Positions 1-9,498 of a stretch of 64,000 nt of DNA are shown one piece after another. Made by a program: the position numbers and the translations under genes. This DNA is from Rubrolithibacter sp043763625. GTDB taxonomy: Bacteria > Bacteroidota > Bacteroidia > Sphingobacteriales > Sphingobacteriaceae. A model generated the notes under the pieces. It saw only the letters and a list, made by a program, of their open reading frames with translations. It ran no database searches and was not told the DNA's origin. Where the stretch lies: the NCBI GenBank assembly GCA_043763625.1, contig JAYULL010000171.1, forward strand, positions 1-64,000. The letters are read 5' to 3'. The number at the start of each line of letters is the position of its first letter. The first letter of the stretch is position 1.

Positions 1-423
1 ATGGATTTATTTTATACCACTTTTTATGGTACAGCCAAAGTTACTGAAAACCGCAACACCTCCTTCGTTTATAAAGGAGTAAGAGCGTCCGACGGAAAAG
101 AAAATACTACTTCAATTGTTCGCGATCAGGATTATTACAGAAACTTTTATTCTGCATATTCTGAGAACTTTATTGAAGATGCAAGTTTTGTTAAACTACG
201 TGAAATTACGCTAGCCTACTCTTTGCCAAGGGCTGTCCTTAGAAGAAGTCCCTTTAGTTCTTTAGGGGTTTCTGTGACGGGCAGAAATCTTTGGATTGAC
301 TCCAATTTCAGTTACAAGGATCCGGAAGGAAGTTTATTAGGCGATACAAACTCACAAGGTTTTTACCATTCAATAACTCCCGGAACTAGAGGATTAACTT
401 TTGGTATAAATGCTAAGTTCTAA
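1..423 (+). CDS. SusC/RagA-family TonB-dependent outer-membrane protein, C-terminal end (5' truncated by window)
   Basis: The last 140 residues of a much larger protein; family members are usually about 1000 residues, so the ATG at position 1 is internal. The sequence has the alternating polar/aromatic strands of a beta-barrel and ends in an aromatic residue (GINAKF), as SusC barrels do. The fragment with VTGRNLWI and the later YHSITPGTRG resemble the usual SusC C-terminus. SusC proteins import oligomers across the outer membrane with TonB energy, and the SusD partner follows immediately. The substrate cannot be read from this fragment. Confidence 0.9.
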   Translation: MDLFYTTFYGTAKVTENRNTSFVYKGVRASDGKENTTSIVRDQDYYRNFYSAYSENFIEDASFVKLREITLAYSLPRAVLRRSPFSSLGVSVTGRNLWIDSNFSYKDPEGSLLGDTNSQGFYHSITPGTRGLTFGINAKF

Positions 424-433
424 AAAAACGAAT

Positions 434-1906
434 ATGAAAAAATATAGTATTTCAATGTTGCTCCTTTTTATTTTTTCAACTTTTTATAGTTGTAAGAAAT
501 ATTTGGATATAAATACAGATCCCAACTCGCCTAAAACAGTGACGGAAAAGCTCATGCTCCCTGCTGTAATTGCTACTTTCTCTTTTGAAGTAGCCGGGGG
601 ATCGCCTGCCAGAGTGACGAGCTTTTGGACCAAACATTTGGGTTATGCAACAGGGGGCCCGCACGAAGGAAATTATCGCTTTACGGGGAATGATTCCGAC
701 AACTTTTGGCGCTATTCATCTTATACCGATGTAATGAAGACTAGTAATGACCTTATTAATACTGCTAAAGTTAATGGCAATCCCGCTTACAGTGCGATAG
801 CAAAAGTTATCTTCGCATGGAATATGTCATATGTAACTGATGCATTTGGCGATGCACCTTTTAGTGAGGCTTTTAGTGGCGACTCGAGTGTATTTAAGCC
901 AAAGTATGATACCCAAGAAAATATATATAAGTCCATTCAAACATTACTTGATGAAGCTATTACTGAAGCAGGTCAAACAACAGGTGTTATGCCCGGAGGA
1001 GAGGATTTGATATACGGAGGCGATATGACGAAGTGGCAAAAACTTGCTCGCACATTAAAAGCACGCTTTCATCTGCGTTTATCTAATGCACCGGGTTATA
1101 ATGCTGCCACACAAGCAAATCTAGCTTTAGAAGCATTGAATGCCGGAGCAATTTCAGAGGATGATATGCCGATGTTTAAATACGAAAATGCTCCAAATTC
1201 CGAAAATCCATGGTACCAGTACGCCATTGACGGTAAGTGGAGCACATCTCCGCGGCCATCAATTTATTATATTAATCTTCTAAAATCTAAAAGTGACCCT
1301 AGATTAAAAGCTCAAGTAGATGCAGTAGCAGATGGTGACAGCGTTGGCTTATACATAGGAGTTACTAATGATCAACCTCCCCTTGCGTTGGAAAATTATT
1401 CTACAATAGGTTCATTTTACAGTGCAGCAGATGCGCCTTTATATTTATTAAATTATGCAGAAGTTCCCTTTATCAGAGCTGAGGCAGAATATCTAAAGGC
1501 AAATAAAACTGTAACACCAGCTGTTACCACTGCTTATAATGAAGGTATTACAGCGTCTATGAATATTCTGGGTATAGATGACACAGAAGAAGCAACTTAT
1601 ATAGCCGCCAATGCGTTAAACCCGGCAAGGGCTTATGAGCAAATTATGACTGAGAAGTATATTGCTAATTATTTGCAATTTGAAGCGTATAATGATTATC
1701 GAAGAACAGGATTTCCAAACTTGCCTTTAAATAATGAAGCTTATCCCGATGAAACATTAGAAGTTGAACCTGAACTGGATATTATTCCGTTAAGGTTCCC
1801 TTATCCCTCATCAGAACGATCTTATAATCCGGATAATATACCTAATAATGTTCCGGCAGCTTATAACGATGCTATGAAAGTCCCTGTATGGTGGGACGGA
1901 AATTAA
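434..1906 (+). CDS. SusD/RagB-family outer-membrane lipoprotein (SusD_2-like)
   Basis: A surface lipoprotein that captures ligand and lids the SusC barrel encoded just upstream. I chose the ATG at 434, because it opens a clean lipoprotein signal (MKKYSISMLLLF, lipobox FYSC at about residues 17-20); an in-frame ATG at 410 overlaps the susC end and adds an unlikely polar leader. The body is about 490 residues, the usual size. It contains the helical repeats of SusD proteins and the C-terminal NPARAYEQIMTEKYIANYLQ and YNDYRRTGFPNL blocks typical of the SusD_2 group. A hairpin terminator follows. The ligand is unknown and no glycosidase or peptidase lies directly downstream. Confidence 0.92.
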   Translation: MKKYSISMLLLFIFSTFYSCKKYLDINTDPNSPKTVTEKLMLPAVIATFSFEVAGGSPARVTSFWTKHLGYATGGPHEGNYRFTGNDSDNFWRYSSYTDVMKTSNDLINTAKVNGNPAYSAIAKVIFAWNMSYVTDAFGDAPFSEAFSGDSSVFKPKYDTQENIYKSIQTLLDEAITEAGQTTGVMPGGEDLIYGGDMTKWQKLARTLKARFHLRLSNAPGYNAATQANLALEALNAGAISEDDMPMFKYENAPNSENPWYQYAIDGKWSTSPRPSIYYINLLKSKSDPRLKAQVDAVADGDSVGLYIGVTNDQPPLALENYSTIGSFYSAADAPLYLLNYAEVPFIRAEAEYLKANKTVTPAVTTAYNEGITASMNILGIDDTEEATYIAANALNPARAYEQIMTEKYIANYLQFEAYNDYRRTGFPNLPLNNEAYPDETLEVEPELDIIPLRFPYPSSERSYNPDNIPNNVPAAYNDAMKVPVWWDGN

Positions 1907-1911
1907 TATGT

Positions 1912-1936
1912 AAAGCCGGCGAAAGTCGGCTTTATT
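1912..1936 (+). terminator. Rho-independent terminator of susCD
   Basis: A 9-bp stem, AAAGCCGGC/GTCGGCTTT with one G-T wobble, closes on a GAAA tetraloop and is followed by ATTGTTT. It sits 5 bases after the susD stop. Confidence 0.7.
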
Positions 1937-2020
1937 GTTTACAGATAGTTTCCTTGACAAAAATGTTATTATAATACCAATAGGGTTGATTCCGCTAAAG
2001 CTATTTATTACATTAGCTTT

Positions 2021-3007
2021 ATGAAACACATTTCAATCCTAGTACCTCAAGGTGCAATTTTGGGCAGCATTGAAGGGCCCCGTCAGGTTCTGACTGAAGT
2101 AAACAAGCTCTTGAAAAATATGGGTAAACCTGAAGCATTTAATGTTCAGCTGGTGGGTTTATCCAAGGAGGTGAAAGTTGCCTGCGGGAAATATTCTGTT
2201 TATACCGATTCCGTGATTAAAGATGTTGCGAAAACCGATTTGATTATTATTCCGGCTTTAGACGGTAACATCCCCGAGGTTCTAGAAACTAATAAAAAAT
2301 TTGTAGCCTGGATTCTTGACCGGCACAATAAAGGTGCAGAAGTGGCGAGCCTTTGTATCGGTGCTTTTATGCTTGCCAAAACCGGACTCGTTGACGGTCG
2401 CAAGTGTGCTACCCACTGGATGGCAGCAAATGACTTCAAACGAATGTTTCCGCAGGTAAACTTGGTTGAGGACAAGATAATTACCGATGAACAAGGTATT
2501 TACTCGAGCGGGGGAGCCTTTTCGTATTTAAATCTTATACTTTATTTAATCGAAAAATATGCCGGCCGCGACATTGCCGTGTTTATGTCTAAAGCTTTTC
2601 AGATAGATATTGATCGGAGGAGCCAGTCGCCTTTTGTTATCTTTCAAGGACAGAAAGAGCACGATGACGAGCAGATTAAAAAAGCGCAGCAGTATATCGA
2701 ATCTAATTATCAAGAGAAAGTTACTGTAGATAACCTTGCTTCTTTTTGCGCCGTCAGTCGCCGAAATTTAGAGCGTCGGTTTAAAAAAGCTACCTCAAAT
2801 TCTATAGTAGAATATCTGCAACGGGTAAGAATGGAAGCGGCAAAAATGAGCCTTGAATCTCAGTCTGAGAATGTTAGTGAAGTGATGTACAAAGTTGGGT
2901 ATACTGACACTAAGGCTTTCAGAAGTACCTTTAAACGAATTACGGGTATTTCGCCTATAGAATACCGGAATAAGTACAACAGAGCGCTTGCTATGGCCGG
3001 CCGATGA
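2021..3007 (+). CDS. GlxA-family transcriptional regulator (DJ-1/PfpI + AraC HTH)
   Basis: The N-terminal ~190 residues form a DJ-1/PfpI-like fold. The nucleophile-elbow region is VASLCIGAFMLAKTGLVDGR, followed by ATHWM, which is typical of GlxA-type regulators. Residues ~215-325 are an AraC-type double helix-turn-helix (CAVSRRNLERRFKKAT; then VGYTDTKAFRSTFKRITGISP). Such proteins activate nearby or distant catabolic or stress genes, with the DJ-1 domain as a presumed ligand sensor. At 328 aa it has the usual length. It is monocistronic, with a convergent neighbour downstream, so its target is not evident. Confidence 0.9.
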   Translation: MKHISILVPQGAILGSIEGPRQVLTEVNKLLKNMGKPEAFNVQLVGLSKEVKVACGKYSVYTDSVIKDVAKTDLIIIPALDGNIPEVLETNKKFVAWILDRHNKGAEVASLCIGAFMLAKTGLVDGRKCATHWMAANDFKRMFPQVNLVEDKIITDEQGIYSSGGAFSYLNLILYLIEKYAGRDIAVFMSKAFQIDIDRRSQSPFVIFQGQKEHDDEQIKKAQQYIESNYQEKVTVDNLASFCAVSRRNLERRFKKATSNSIVEYLQRVRMEAAKMSLESQSENVSEVMYKVGYTDTKAFRSTFKRITGISPIEYRNKYNRALAMAGR

Positions 3008-3010
3008 AAA

Positions 3011-3493
3011 TTAGTCCATTACAATTTTCCGGACAAACCAATCGTCGTTGAAATTTACCGAAATATAGTAGGTATCTTTTTCAGCCAAGGGCAAAGATTT
3101 TGAATATTTATGATCGAACTCGCACATTTTGTCTTTAAAAAGTTCTTGGAACGAGGCATCTAAAATTTTAATGCTTATTGAGCCTTTTTCCGGCAATTCG
3201 AAATTCAGTTGATACTTGTGTTGGGCACTTACCGGGCTGAAAACAAAGTTATTAAGTTGCAAATCTGAACGGGGTTCTTTAACTCCGGTGATAACTTCGA
3301 GCAGTTCTTTTGAAACTTGAGTAATGTTTATGTTGGCTGGAGGAATCTCTGCAAAGCCCCGGGTTGCTTTGGGATGGCCGTTGTAAAAACCGGGAGCCGA
3401 GTGCTGTTTAACACACATAGTGTTACCTGTCGTCCTAAGGCTCGAACTTAAAACTATCGCGATAAAGCATCCCGCGAACAAGTGTGTTCTCAT
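3011..3493 (-). CDS. Conserved-type secreted protein, unknown function
   Basis: A 160-residue protein with an N-terminal hydrophobic stretch (residues ~5-20, IAIVLSSSL) suggesting export. Its C-terminal ~80 residues (YQLNFELPEKGSISIKILD ... YYISVNFNDDWFVRKIVMD) resemble in rhythm the beta-sandwich type A sorting domain of type IX secretion (a 'KI' near the end, alternating strands). I am not certain of that match. It is convergent with the GlxA-type regulator, with 3 bases between the stops. No enzymatic motif is visible. Confidence 0.6.
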   Translation of the reverse strand: MRTHLFAGCFIAIVLSSSLRTTGNTMCVKQHSAPGFYNGHPKATRGFAEIPPANINITQVSKELLEVITGVKEPRSDLQLNNFVFSPVSAQHKYQLNFELPEKGSISIKILDASFQELFKDKMCEFDHKYSKSLPLAEKDTYYISVNFNDDWFVRKIVMD

Positions 3494-3589
3494 GCCGGCA
3501 ATTTAAATTAATAATCAATTAAGTTACTAAAAATTTGAAAATCAAGTGTTAAATTATGTTAAACAAAATTTCGATCATTTGTTGTTAAG

Positions 3590-3597
3590 TATTTTTG
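3590..3597 (+). promoter_or_regulatory. Bacteroidetes-type -7 box before histidine kinase
   Basis: TATTTTTG fits the TAnnTTTG consensus exactly. It ends only 7 bases before the ATG at 3605, so the transcript would be leaderless or nearly so. I see no clear -33 TTTG at the usual distance. Confidence 0.4.
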
Positions 3598-3604
3598 TAT
3601 TCGG

Positions 3605-5413
3605 ATGAGAAAGCGAAGTATTAGCTTAATAGTTGGGTTAATGAGCATTGCGTTGTTGGGGGTGTTGGCTATGCAGTATTATTTTATCCGGGAATCATAT
3701 AGGCTCAAATCGCAACTTTTTGATCAGTCGGTAAACGAAGCGTTAAAAATCGTTGCGCAAAAGCATGAAAAACGTGATGCGCAGATTTTTGAAAAAGACC
3801 TCGCAAAGAAAAGATACAACGCTTTACAGCGGCAAGCTAAACTGATTCGGCAAAAAGAACATCTAAAACAATTGATCCCTGCTGTAAATCAATTTAAGAT
3901 TCAAAAAGAAAAAATTGATAGAGATTTTAAAATACGCGACAGTCTTTTCAGACTTAGGTTTCCGAGAGCAATTCCGGTAGAAAGTGATTTTTACGAAACC
4001 TATATGAAAGAGCCGACTGATTTGGAGAAAATAGTTCTTAATATCCAAGTTCAGCAATCGGTAGACGCTTTAGGTCGGGTTTTCACCGGAGAAAATTTAG
4101 ATTTCTGGTACTCGGGCGACAAAAAATCGATAAGAAGAGGAAGTAAAGACACGGTCTATTACTTGATTCAGGATGAAAACGCTAAGCTTTCTGTATATGC
4201 GTTGCCTCGGATAAACGCGAGGCTAAAGCTAACCGTAACAGATGAACCGGTGAGGCAAGTAAAAAAAGTAAACAAATACCTCGATTCGCTTCAATCCCTA
4301 AGGCAAAAAACAGCTGTATTTGCAGAACTTGCTAACGAGTACATGCAGGCAAAAAAGCCGCTTCGGGAAAGAATAAATACAGCCGACGTTTACTTTATTA
4401 ATGAATTATTGAAAGAAGAGTTATTTAATTTGGGAGTAAATTTACCCTACAACGCAGCCTTAAAATATTCAAACTCAGATTCGGTTATTTTTACTCAAGT
4501 TTCTGATTCAGACGAAAATTTCCGAAACTATAATACGTATCATACTAACTTATTTCCATCGGAAGTTATCAATAATGCTGCACTTTTAACAATTACCTTT
4601 CCGGGCAAGAGCAATTTTATGGTGCATAATATTGCAGCCGTTTTGGGGTCTTCATTTGCATTGTTGCTTGTAGTAATCGGCTGCTTCTCTTATACCGTCT
4701 TCATAATTTTCCGCCAGAAAAAAATCGCAGATATGAAGAATGATTTCATAAACAACATGACTCATGAATTTAAAACTCCGGTAGCTACCATTATGATTGC
4801 CAGCGAGGCCTTAAAGGATCCCGAAGTTGTTGAGGATCGCAGACGGGTTGATAAGCTTGCGGGAATAATTTACGACGAAAATGTTCGGCTCGGTAACCAT
4901 ATTGAGCGGGTGCTGAACATAGCAAAAATAGACCGCGGCAATCTTAGGCTTGATTTAGAGCCCGTTAACATGCACGATTTGATTGAAGCCGTAGCCGACA
5001 GTATGTCGTTGCAATTGCAAAAGAAACATGCTGTAGTAGAGTTAAAGCTTAATGCAGAAAGAAATATAGTTACCGGCGACGAGCACCATCTTAGCAATGT
5101 CGTTTTTAACTTAATAGATAACGCGGTAAAATACAGTAAAGACTTGCCTTACATAACAATAAGTACCTATAATACCTCCGGCAAACTTATTATTTGCGTA
5201 ACGGACAAAGGTATCGGGATGAGTAAAGATCAGATTTCCAAAATATTTGAACAGTTTTACCGGATCCCGACAGGTAATCTGCATGATGTAAAAGGTTTTG
5301 GCTTAGGCTTAAGTTATGTAAATAACATAGTAAAACGCCTTGCCGGATCCATAAAAGTTAAGAGCGAAAAAGACAAAGGTTCCGAGTTTGAAATTATTCT
5401 TCCTATTGCATGA
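3605..5413 (+). CDS. Membrane sensor histidine kinase
   Basis: The N-terminal membrane segment (residues ~6-26, ISLIVGLMSIALLGVLAMQY) is followed by a ~320-residue periplasmic region rich in charged helices. A second membrane segment (~344-367, AAVLGSSFALLLVVIGCFSYTVF) leads to a HisKA domain whose phospho-acceptor is His387 in NNMTHEFKTP. The HATPase domain shows the N-box (NVVFNLIDNAVKY), the G1 motif (VTDKGIGM) and the G2 motif (GFGLGLSYV). The stop overlaps the response-regulator start by ATGA, so the two are translationally coupled. The layout resembles the RprX-type kinases of Bacteroides. The signal is unknown. Confidence 0.92.
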   Translation: MRKRSISLIVGLMSIALLGVLAMQYYFIRESYRLKSQLFDQSVNEALKIVAQKHEKRDAQIFEKDLAKKRYNALQRQAKLIRQKEHLKQLIPAVNQFKIQKEKIDRDFKIRDSLFRLRFPRAIPVESDFYETYMKEPTDLEKIVLNIQVQQSVDALGRVFTGENLDFWYSGDKKSIRRGSKDTVYYLIQDENAKLSVYALPRINARLKLTVTDEPVRQVKKVNKYLDSLQSLRQKTAVFAELANEYMQAKKPLRERINTADVYFINELLKEELFNLGVNLPYNAALKYSNSDSVIFTQVSDSDENFRNYNTYHTNLFPSEVINNAALLTITFPGKSNFMVHNIAAVLGSSFALLLVVIGCFSYTVFIIFRQKKIADMKNDFINNMTHEFKTPVATIMIASEALKDPEVVEDRRRVDKLAGIIYDENVRLGNHIERVLNIAKIDRGNLRLDLEPVNMHDLIEAVADSMSLQLQKKHAVVELKLNAERNIVTGDEHHLSNVVFNLIDNAVKYSKDLPYITISTYNTSGKLIICVTDKGIGMSKDQISKIFEQFYRIPTGNLHDVKGFGLGLSYVNNIVKRLAGSIKVKSEKDKGSEFEIILPIA

Positions 5414-6108
5414 CAAAATCTATTCTTTTGGTTGAAGATGACCCGAATTTGGGTATTCTTTTGCAAGATTACATTGAGCTGAAAGGCAAGATGGAAGTTG
5501 TATTGGCTACAGATGGAGAAGAAGGCTTGCAGTGTTTTAAAGAACGTTCTTTTGATCTTTGTATTCTTGATGTAATGATGCCAAAAAAGGACGGTTTTAC
5601 CTTAGCGAAGGAAATAAGAAGCATTAATCCCCGAATCCCGATAATTTTTGCTACGGCGAAAGGAATGATGGAAGATAAGGTAGAAGCGTTTACCCTTGGC
5701 GGGGACGACTATATTACTAAGCCCTTTCGGGTAGAGGAGCTTTTGCTGCGTATCAACGCACTTTTAAAACGCATTACCAATGCCGAGGTAATTGTTCAAA
5801 ATGAAGAAACGAGGTTTGAAATCGGAAACTATGCCTTTGATTATACCTCGCAGCTTATAGTTCGAAACGGCGACCGCCAAAAGGTATCAACAAAAGAAGC
5901 AGAGCTTTTACGCTTATTGTGTTTAAAAAAAAACGAAGTTCTGACTCGCGAAGAAGCATTACTTAAAATATGGCACGACGATAATTATTTTAACGGACGA
6001 AGTATGGATGTTTTTTTAAGTAAGCTTCGGAAGTATTTGAAAGATGATCCGAAAGTTGAGATTGTAAACGTTCACGGCCGAGGTTACAAATTGTTAATTA
6101 ACCCTTAA
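5410..6108 (+). CDS. OmpR-family response regulator
   Basis: A receiver domain (residues 1-120) with acidic pocket Asp10/Asp11, phospho-acceptor Asp54 in LCILDVMMP, a Thr/Ala switch (ATAKG) and Lys104 in DDYITKPF. It is followed by a winged-helix DNA-binding domain (residues ~130-232) ending VNVHGRGYKLLI. It is coupled to the kinase by a 4-base overlap, so it is the cognate regulator. It resembles RprY-type regulators in length and order. Confidence 0.93.
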   Translation: MTKSILLVEDDPNLGILLQDYIELKGKMEVVLATDGEEGLQCFKERSFDLCILDVMMPKKDGFTLAKEIRSINPRIPIIFATAKGMMEDKVEAFTLGGDDYITKPFRVEELLLRINALLKRITNAEVIVQNEETRFEIGNYAFDYTSQLIVRNGDRQKVSTKEAELLRLLCLKKNEVLTREEALLKIWHDDNYFNGRSMDVFLSKLRKYLKDDPKVEIVNVHGRGYKLLINP

Positions 6109-6367
6109 AAATCAAGGTTTTGCCATGCCTAGCTTGTGGAAGTAGAAACTGTACTTTCAAAATAGGATCAAACGATTTATATACATAATTTTTCACAATA
6201 CCCGTATTTATTCAAATATTTGACTTATTTGATGCTAACATGTTGAAAAACTTAATTATCATTTGAATCAATAAAATGTAACTTACCGGTACAGATAAAA
6301 CCGAAAACCCTTTTTGAGCGTTTTATTTGGTACACCTTTGGCAAGGTGCGTTCTTAATTATACATTA

Positions 6368-7780
6368 ATGGAAGAAGATTTTGAATTTGATTTCTCTGAG
6401 GATCCCGGATCTTCGGTTGAGCGGTATGAGGAAATGATTCGTAACCAGGATCAGTACTTCTTCGATGCTCAAGCATTTGAAAATATTATAGATTACTACA
6501 TCGAAAAAAATGATCCGATAAAGGCTTTACAAGTTGTAGAGTATGCAAAGAATCAGCATCCCTTTGCTGCAATATTTTTTATTAAACAGGCCCAGCTTTT
6601 TTTAGTAACTAATCAGCTTGACAAAGCTTTTAATGCGCTGGACAAAGCTGAAACATTAGAACCTTCAGAGGCAGATATTTATACTATAAGAGGTAATATC
6701 TACGAGAGTTTGGAGCGCAATCAAGACGCCTTAGATAATTACGAAAAAGCTTTAAGCATAGCTGAAACCACGGACGATATTTTGCTTCACATTGCCTATG
6801 TGTACCAGAACATGGGCGATTATGAGAACGCGGTTGAATATTTAAAACGCTGTCTGAATCAAAATATGGAAAACCAAGACGCATTGTATGAGCTTGCGTT
6901 TTGTTATGATGTGTTAGACAAGCAGGAAGAAAGCATTCAGTTTTATTGCCAATACATAGATAATGAGCCTTATTCCTATGCGGCTTGGTATAATTTAGGT
7001 AACGCTTATAACAAGCTTAATTTATTCGAAAAGGCTATTGACGCGTATGATTATGCTATAATTATTAAAGAGAATTTTGCGTCGGCTTACTTCAATAAAG
7101 GTAATTCACTCGTGCATCTTGATCGATTTGGTGAGGCTATAGAGGTCTATAAACAAACTTTTGAATACGAGCCCCCAAACGCCGACACCTACTGTGCAAT
7201 AGGAGAGTGCTACGAAAAGCTCGAAAAGATGGAGGAAGCTCGCTCCTACTATAAAAAGTCAGTAAAACTTGACTCAAAACTAGCAGATGCCTGGTTCGGT
7301 ATAGGCGTTACTTTAGACGCAGAAGAGCGATACTTTGAATCGTTGCATTTTTACAAGAAAGCTTTAAATATTGACGATAAAAACCCGGACTACTGGTTTG
7401 CCATAGCAGATGCTCAGTACAAGCTCAAAAACATTGAAGAGTCTGAAAAGGCTTACGAAAAGGTCGTGGAACTTAACCCTTTGGATATAGAGGCTTGGCT
7501 AGACTATTCATCAATCCTTTACGAACGGGATAAAGTGGGGGAAGCAATAGCAACTATTTCTGAAGCTATAAAGAACAATCCTGATGCAGCAGAGCTGTAT
7601 TACCGGATGGTGGCCTATTTATTTGCCGACGGACAGTATAACGAAGCGCTAAATTATTTGCAAACAGCTTTGGCTGCTGACCCGGCAAAACACCCTATTT
7701 TGTTTGAGTACCTGCCTCAATTGCAAGAAAACAAAATCATTATCGACATTATAAATCGTTATATCGGTTTAACTGATTAG
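6368..7780 (+). CDS. Tetratricopeptide-repeat protein
   Basis: About 470 residues consisting almost entirely of TPR units, roughly a dozen 34-residue helix pairs such as AAWYNLGNAYNKLNLFEKAI and ADAWFGIGVTLDAEERYFES. There is no signal peptide, so it is probably a cytoplasmic protein-binding scaffold. I prefer the ATG at 6368 (MEEDFEFDFSEDP) to the in-frame 6314 start, whose added 18 residues look like untranslated leader. A single acidic N-terminal tail precedes the repeats. Bacteroidota genomes commonly carry such a gene near phosphosulfolactate synthase and aroE; the function is not established. Confidence 0.85.
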   Translation: MEEDFEFDFSEDPGSSVERYEEMIRNQDQYFFDAQAFENIIDYYIEKNDPIKALQVVEYAKNQHPFAAIFFIKQAQLFLVTNQLDKAFNALDKAETLEPSEADIYTIRGNIYESLERNQDALDNYEKALSIAETTDDILLHIAYVYQNMGDYENAVEYLKRCLNQNMENQDALYELAFCYDVLDKQEESIQFYCQYIDNEPYSYAAWYNLGNAYNKLNLFEKAIDAYDYAIIIKENFASAYFNKGNSLVHLDRFGEAIEVYKQTFEYEPPNADTYCAIGECYEKLEKMEEARSYYKKSVKLDSKLADAWFGIGVTLDAEERYFESLHFYKKALNIDDKNPDYWFAIADAQYKLKNIEESEKAYEKVVELNPLDIEAWLDYSSILYERDKVGEAIATISEAIKNNPDAAELYYRMVAYLFADGQYNEALNYLQTALAADPAKHPILFEYLPQLQENKIIIDIINRYIGLTD

Positions 7781-7857
7781 ATATTAAGGCGAAACGGGGC
7801 TTGGTCCGATACTTTGATAGTTAAAGTATTGGATTTTTTTTTAAGATTTGCAGCTGT

Positions 7858-8625
7858 ATGAATTATGCTTTAAAAAGTATTCCCGATCGTACCTTGAAAC
7901 CCAGAGATAATGGGCTAACAATGGTAATGGATAAGGGATTGAGCATTCGCGAGGTTGAAGACTTTCTTGAAGTTGCAGGTCCGCATACCGATATAGTAAA
8001 ATTAGGGTGGGCAACTTCATTTGTAACCCCGAATCTTGAAGAAAAACTAAAGGTTTATCAAGCTGCAGGGATGCCGGTATATTTCGGCGGGACACTATTT
8101 GAAGCCTTTATAATTCGTGATCAGTTCGACGACTATCGGCGGGTTCTCGACCGGTTTGAAATGAAGCACGCAGAAATTTCTGACGGCTCAATCGATATTC
8201 CTCACGATGAGAAGTGTGATTATATCAGGAAGCTGAGCGAACAGGTTACCGTAATATCTGAAGTGGGTTCTAAAGATGCCCAAAAGGTATTTGCACCTTA
8301 TAAATGGATTGCGTTGATGAAAGCGGAACTTGAGGCAGGATCGTGGAAGCTGATAGCTGAATCCCGTGAAGGCGGAAATGTAGGCATTTATCGTGATTCA
8401 GGTGAAGTGCGACAGGGATTAGTAGACGAAATTTTGACTCAAATCCCGGAAGAATGTATCATTTGGGAGGCTCCTCAAAAAGACCAGCAGGTTTTCTTTA
8501 TAAAGCTTTTAGGTGCAAACGTAAATCTGGGTAATATTGCTCCGGCAGAAGTAATTCCCCTCGAAACTATTCGCTTAGGTTTAAGAGGAGATACTTTTAA
8601 TCATTTTATTGAGAAATTGATATAA
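7858..8625 (+). CDS. comA: Phosphosulfolactate synthase (ComA-like)
   Basis: The protein (255 aa) matches the ComA family, which adds sulfite to phosphoenolpyruvate to give (R)-phosphosulfolactate. Visible family features are the N-terminal RTLKPRDNGLTMVMDKGL, DIVKLGWATSFV, and the beta-barrel strands VYFGGTLFEAF, HAEISDGSIDIP, VISEVGSKD and IAESREGGNVGI. In methanogens this begins coenzyme M synthesis. In Bacteroidota the product more plausibly feeds sulfonate metabolism (sulfolactate or cysteate, precursors of sulfonolipids); that is my inference. The gene stands between a TPR protein and aroE and may share their transcript. Confidence 0.85.
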   Translation: MNYALKSIPDRTLKPRDNGLTMVMDKGLSIREVEDFLEVAGPHTDIVKLGWATSFVTPNLEEKLKVYQAAGMPVYFGGTLFEAFIIRDQFDDYRRVLDRFEMKHAEISDGSIDIPHDEKCDYIRKLSEQVTVISEVGSKDAQKVFAPYKWIALMKAELEAGSWKLIAESREGGNVGIYRDSGEVRQGLVDEILTQIPEECIIWEAPQKDQQVFFIKLLGANVNLGNIAPAEVIPLETIRLGLRGDTFNHFIEKLI

Positions 8626-8714
8626 GCCCGGTAGTTTAAAATGAAGATTCATGCAATTAAGCAAAACAAAGAAATCCATTGCATGATTACTTTACTCACA
8701 CAGAAGATTATTAA

Positions 8715-9494
8715 ATGAAAAAATTCGGACTAATCGGATTCCCTCTCGGGCATTCGTTTTCTAAAGAATACTTCACCAAAAAATTTGAAAGGGAAGGATT
8801 AACAGATCATGTTTACGAGGTTTTTCCTTTACCGAGCCTTACGGATTTTGACGAGTTAATAAAAAACAACCCCGAGTTATGCGGTATAAACGTGACCATT
8901 CCTCATAAAATCGGCATAATGTACTACCTAAATAAAATTGATAAGGCGGCTAAAGCTATTGATGCTGTTAATTGCATAAAGATTGTTAACTCAAATCCGG
9001 CAGAATCATTCTTCTCCGGCGAGCTTTCATCTGTAGGCGTCAAACTTATCGGATATAATACGGATTGCCACGGATTTGAAAAATCGTTGAAGCCGCTATT
9101 AAAAAGGCACCATAACAAAGCCCTGGTTTTAGGCACCGGCGGGGCGTCTCGGGCAATTACTTATGTTCTAAATAATCTTCATATAGACTATAAACTGGTG
9201 TCGAGAAAGGCGGGGCGCAAACAAATGAAATATGGTGATTTAACAAAGGATATAATCGAAGATCATCCTCTTATTATAAATGCAACTCCATTAGGAATGT
9301 CACCCAATGTTGATCAATGCCCGGATATTCCTTATGACTCTCTTACATCTAAGCATTTATTATACGATCTGATTTATAACCCGTTAGAAACGGAATTTTT
9401 AAATCGCGGAAGATTGAATGGTGCCGCTACAAAAAACGGGATGGAGATGTTGGAATTGCAAGCAGAAAAGGCTTGGGAGATTTGGAACGAATAG
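8715..9494 (+). CDS. aroE: Shikimate dehydrogenase
   Basis: NADP-dependent reduction of 3-dehydroshikimate to shikimate in aromatic amino-acid synthesis. The substrate-binding domain starts MKKFGLIGFPLGHSFSKEYF, contains NVTIPHK with the catalytic Lys, and continues through the YNTDCHGF block with the catalytic Asp. The nucleotide fold shows VLGTGGASRAITYVL, and the end has TKNGMEMLELQAEKAW. At 259 aa it is a normal length. The gldD start follows 4 bases after the stop. Confidence 0.94.
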   Translation: MKKFGLIGFPLGHSFSKEYFTKKFEREGLTDHVYEVFPLPSLTDFDELIKNNPELCGINVTIPHKIGIMYYLNKIDKAAKAIDAVNCIKIVNSNPAESFFSGELSSVGVKLIGYNTDCHGFEKSLKPLLKRHHNKALVLGTGGASRAITYVLNNLHIDYKLVSRKAGRKQMKYGDLTKDIIEDHPLIINATPLGMSPNVDQCPDIPYDSLTSKHLLYDLIYNPLETEFLNRGRLNGAATKNGMEMLELQAEKAWEIWNE

Positions 9495-9498
9495 CAGG

